Assembly: GCA_944372315.1 (NCBI GenBank)
Contig: CALVYX010000075.1
Span: 1-14,766, forward strand
Reading direction: 5' to 3'
DNA: 14,766 bases
Source of the DNA: an uncultured Bacilli bacterium
Lineage (GTDB): Bacteria; Bacillota_I; Bacilli_A; RF39; UBA660
The notes beneath the pieces were generated by a model, which saw nothing but the letters and a program-made list of their open reading frames with translations, was not told the DNA's origin and ran no database searches. Numbering within the stretch: position 1 is the stretch's first letter; each line of letters begins with the position of its first letter. Below are positions 13,274-14,766 of the stretch, piece by piece. Made by a program: the position numbers and the translations under genes.

Positions 13274-13286
13274 AAAACTAGCTCTT
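13261..13286 (-). terminator. Intrinsic terminator of the right lysis cassette
   Basis: A perfect 10-bp stem AAGAGCTAGT/ACTAGCTCTT (13261-13270 with 13277-13286) with a six-base loop is followed on the minus strand by a T-run. The endolysin TAG (13278-13280) lies inside the stem. Confidence 0.87.
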
Positions 13287-14273
13287 AAAAATTTTTGAAA
13301 ATAAATCTACTATAAATTTGATTATTTTTTGAAATATATTCAATTTTTCTGGCTTATCTTCTTCCACAGATTCTTCCGGTTTAATAGGATTTTCCACTTC
13401 TGGTTTTTCTGGTTCCATAGGTTTTATAGTCTCTTCTTCTTTTGGTGGTTCTACTATTTCTTTTTTAGGATATAATACTTCCCAACTTTCGTGGTAGGCT
13501 ATCCATCCTATCCCTATATGATACCAAGTATAACCATCTACTACTTTAGTATCTGTATAATTATATATACCTTTATTAACAAATCCAATGAATTCTCCGT
13601 TTAAGCCTGGTGCTTTTCTACAGTTTAATTGAGTAGCTACTACTTCTATTTGATTTACGTTTTCATTTCTAGTAACTGGATTACCTATATACACAAGCTC
13701 TTCTTTTGGCAAGTTTTGAAATTTATACCCTGCCGTATTTATTAAAATTGTATAATCAGTATCTACATAAAAAGCTTCATTTGGTAATAATGATTTATCA
13801 TAAGTATAGCACCAAGAACCATTAGAATTTTTTAATAATCCGTAATATTTACCTAAATTAGCTGTTATATGAAAATGATTACCTGTTGCGTATCCGTCTG
13901 TACCCTCTAATAATATTTTACTACCTTTTTTTAAGACTTGACCTTTATATACTTGCTTTAGATTATCTTCATTCATATGAGTTAAAGTTATATATAAATA
14001 ATCAGGATCTTTTTTATAAGGGATATATAATTTATTAACACTTTTTAAACGAACACTATTTGTAGTATTATCTCCATTCAAACCTAATACTTGTTCTACC
14101 ACAAAATCATTTTGTGGTTCAAAATAACTTCTTCCTCCGTCCTTACAAGCCTCATCCCAAGGTTTATCACTATAATTAGTAGATCCTTGCCAGTGAGGAA
14201 CGTGATTTCCTTGATCATGTCTTTGTGTTATATTCATATATCTAAAAGGATATATTGCATATTCTTTACTCAT
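13278..14273 (-). CDS. Phage endolysin, M23-like peptidase plus SH3 domain (right copy)
   Basis: This 331-residue protein has the same order as the left copy: M23-like peptidase (MSKEYAIYPFRYMN ... GTDGYATGNHFHIT), SH3 domain (QLNCRKAPGLNGEF ... WYHIGIGWIAY), Pro/Glu/Lys linker and amphipathic C-terminal helix (KLNIFQKIIKFIVDLFSKIF). By eye the catalytic part is over 90% identical to the left copy. Most differences are in the linker, which is longer here (KKEIVEPPKEEETIKP, MEPEKPEVENPIKP), explaining the eight extra residues. It begins three bases after the holin stop, with AGAGGA as ribosome site. Together with the holin and the accessory gene it makes the more complete cassette, presumably the current prophage's lysis module. 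Confidence 0.83.
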   Translation of the reverse strand: MSKEYAIYPFRYMNITQRHDQGNHVPHWQGSTNYSDKPWDEACKDGGRSYFEPQNDFVVEQVLGLNGDNTTNSVRLKSVNKLYIPYKKDPDYLYITLTHMNEDNLKQVYKGQVLKKGSKILLEGTDGYATGNHFHITANLGKYYGLLKNSNGSWCYTYDKSLLPNEAFYVDTDYTILINTAGYKFQNLPKEELVYIGNPVTRNENVNQIEVVATQLNCRKAPGLNGEFIGFVNKGIYNYTDTKVVDGYTWYHIGIGWIAYHESWEVLYPKKEIVEPPKEEETIKPMEPEKPEVENPIKPEESVEEDKPEKLNIFQKIIKFIVDLFSKIFKS

Positions 14274-14276
14274 ACA

Positions 14277-14480
14277 TTATTCCTCTTTTAGTTCTGGAAG
14301 ACCTGCTATAGATGTTAAAATTGATAATATTCCAGCTAGTAAACTAGCACTACATACCATTAACCAATTGACATCTCCTAAAGCTACAGCTGTACCAATA
14401 GTAGCAACAGCAGTTTGTGCTATTGTTTTAATAGCTCTAATACCAGCAGCTTTAATCCATTTTTTAATTTTTTCATTCAT
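14277..14480 (-). CDS. Phage holin, r1t-like (right copy)
   Basis: This 67-residue holin starts MNEKIKKWIKAAGIRAIKT, has TIAQTAVATIGTAVALGDVNWLMVCSASLLAGILSILTSIAG as two membrane segments around the DVNW turn, and ends LPELKEE. It differs from the left copy mainly at the two ends and by conservative changes (Cys11 of the left copy is Ala here). AAGGAG lies ten bases before ATG 14480, right after the stop of the interrupted upstream gene. The endolysin gene follows three bases later, giving a tight three-gene lysis operon. Confidence 0.88.
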   Translation of the reverse strand: MNEKIKKWIKAAGIRAIKTIAQTAVATIGTAVALGDVNWLMVCSASLLAGILSILTSIAGLPELKEE

Positions 14481-14495
14481 CTTACTTCACTCCTT

Positions 14496-14765
14496 TTATT
14501 TAATTCCTATTTTTACTAATACAAACGTTATAATCGCACCAATTACAGCAGTCAAAATATAACTTGTTACTTTTTTCCACTTTTCCGAATTTGCAACTAC
14601 CGTTTCTTGTTCTATTTTGGCATCTAATTTTTCTACTTTCTTTTCAGTTTCCATGACTTTTTCCTTTAACGAATTTAATTCTTTTTCTTAAGCATTTGTT
14701 TCACGTATTATTGCTTCTTTAAAATTATAAATAATTGTCTTCAATTCATCAGAAATATTTTTCAT
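14496..14765 (-). pseudogene. Coiled-coil/one-membrane-helix lysis accessory gene (XhlA-like), interrupted by an in-frame TAA
   Basis: From ATG 14765 the frame gives 25 residues (MKNISDELKTIIYNFKEAII...), a TAA at 14690-14688, then 63 more residues to TAA 14496-14498. The second part is EKELNSLKEKVMETEKK, a charged coiled coil, then KWKKVTSYILTAVIGAIITF as a single C-terminal membrane helix. This is the layout of hemolysin XhlA-type phage proteins, which have an N-terminal coiled coil, a C-terminal helix and a holin as neighbour. One base change (AAA, GAA or CAA to TAA) explains the break. After it, ATG 14654 has AAAGGA eight bases upstream and could give a 52-residue protein with the helix and half of the coiled coil. 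The true start may lie outside the window. Confidence 0.65.
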
Positions 14766-14766
14766 T

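Noticed and set aside
14496..14765. Recoded TAA (alternative genetic code) as the reason for the interrupted lysis gene
   Set aside because: TAA ends several intact genes in the window (spoVS, plsC, pflA and others), so a general reassignment is not plausible.
1..14766. CRISPR array, insertion sequence or replication origin
   Set aside because: No regularly spaced repeats, transposase gene or DnaA-box cluster was seen on either strand.

Overview
The window is strongly AT-rich, and almost every gene lies on the minus strand. Short intergenic gaps, SpoVS, a pyruvate formate-lyase pair and the style of the lipid genes suggest a low-GC Bacillota/Bacilli-type anaerobe, probably host-associated. 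The species cannot be named from this sequence. TGA is used as an ordinary stop codon.

Positions 1-9719 look like ordinary chromosome. A plus-strand membrane-protein fragment (1-287) meets spoVS (288-548) stop to stop. Then come a plsC-type acyltransferase and an acyl-CoA synthetase-like gene in one operon (630-2956), a one-pass membrane protein with a Pro/Thr/Asn-rich tail (3046-4185), an overlapping rRNA/RNA-modification pair (RluD-family pseudouridine synthase and SAM methyltransferase, 4262-5801), the pflB-pflA fermentation operon (5866-8800), and a protein-kinase-like gene (8910-9719).

Positions 9900-14766 are prophage material. Two homologous lysis cassettes (r1t-like holin plus M23-like/SH3 endolysin) lie at 9917-11102 and 13278-14480. 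Between them are a 17-bp piece matching the 3' end of a tRNA-Pro gene (probable attachment site, 11295-11311), an HNH-type zinc protein, a small acidic ORF with an XRE repressor, and a 650-bp region without long ORFs. Upstream of the right cassette is a third lysis-type gene (coiled coil plus one membrane helix) with an in-frame TAA at codon 26.

The most interesting stretch is 12255-12672. A consensus plus-strand promoter drives a short mRNA encoding a 22-residue hydrophobic peptide. A consensus minus-strand promoter faces it and drives a small RNA that overlaps the 3' part of that mRNA. Each strand has its own intrinsic terminator. The 5' end of the mRNA can pair with either of two places: the ribosome-binding region of a 12-codon leader ORF, or the 3' end of the same mRNA. 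This is the architecture of a type I toxin-antitoxin module with a fold-back mRNA, and I did not recognise the peptide. A second RNA structure (12198-12241) hides the Shine-Dalgarno of the small-ORF/XRE operon.

Across the window, intrinsic terminators repeatedly contain or touch the stop codon of the gene they end.
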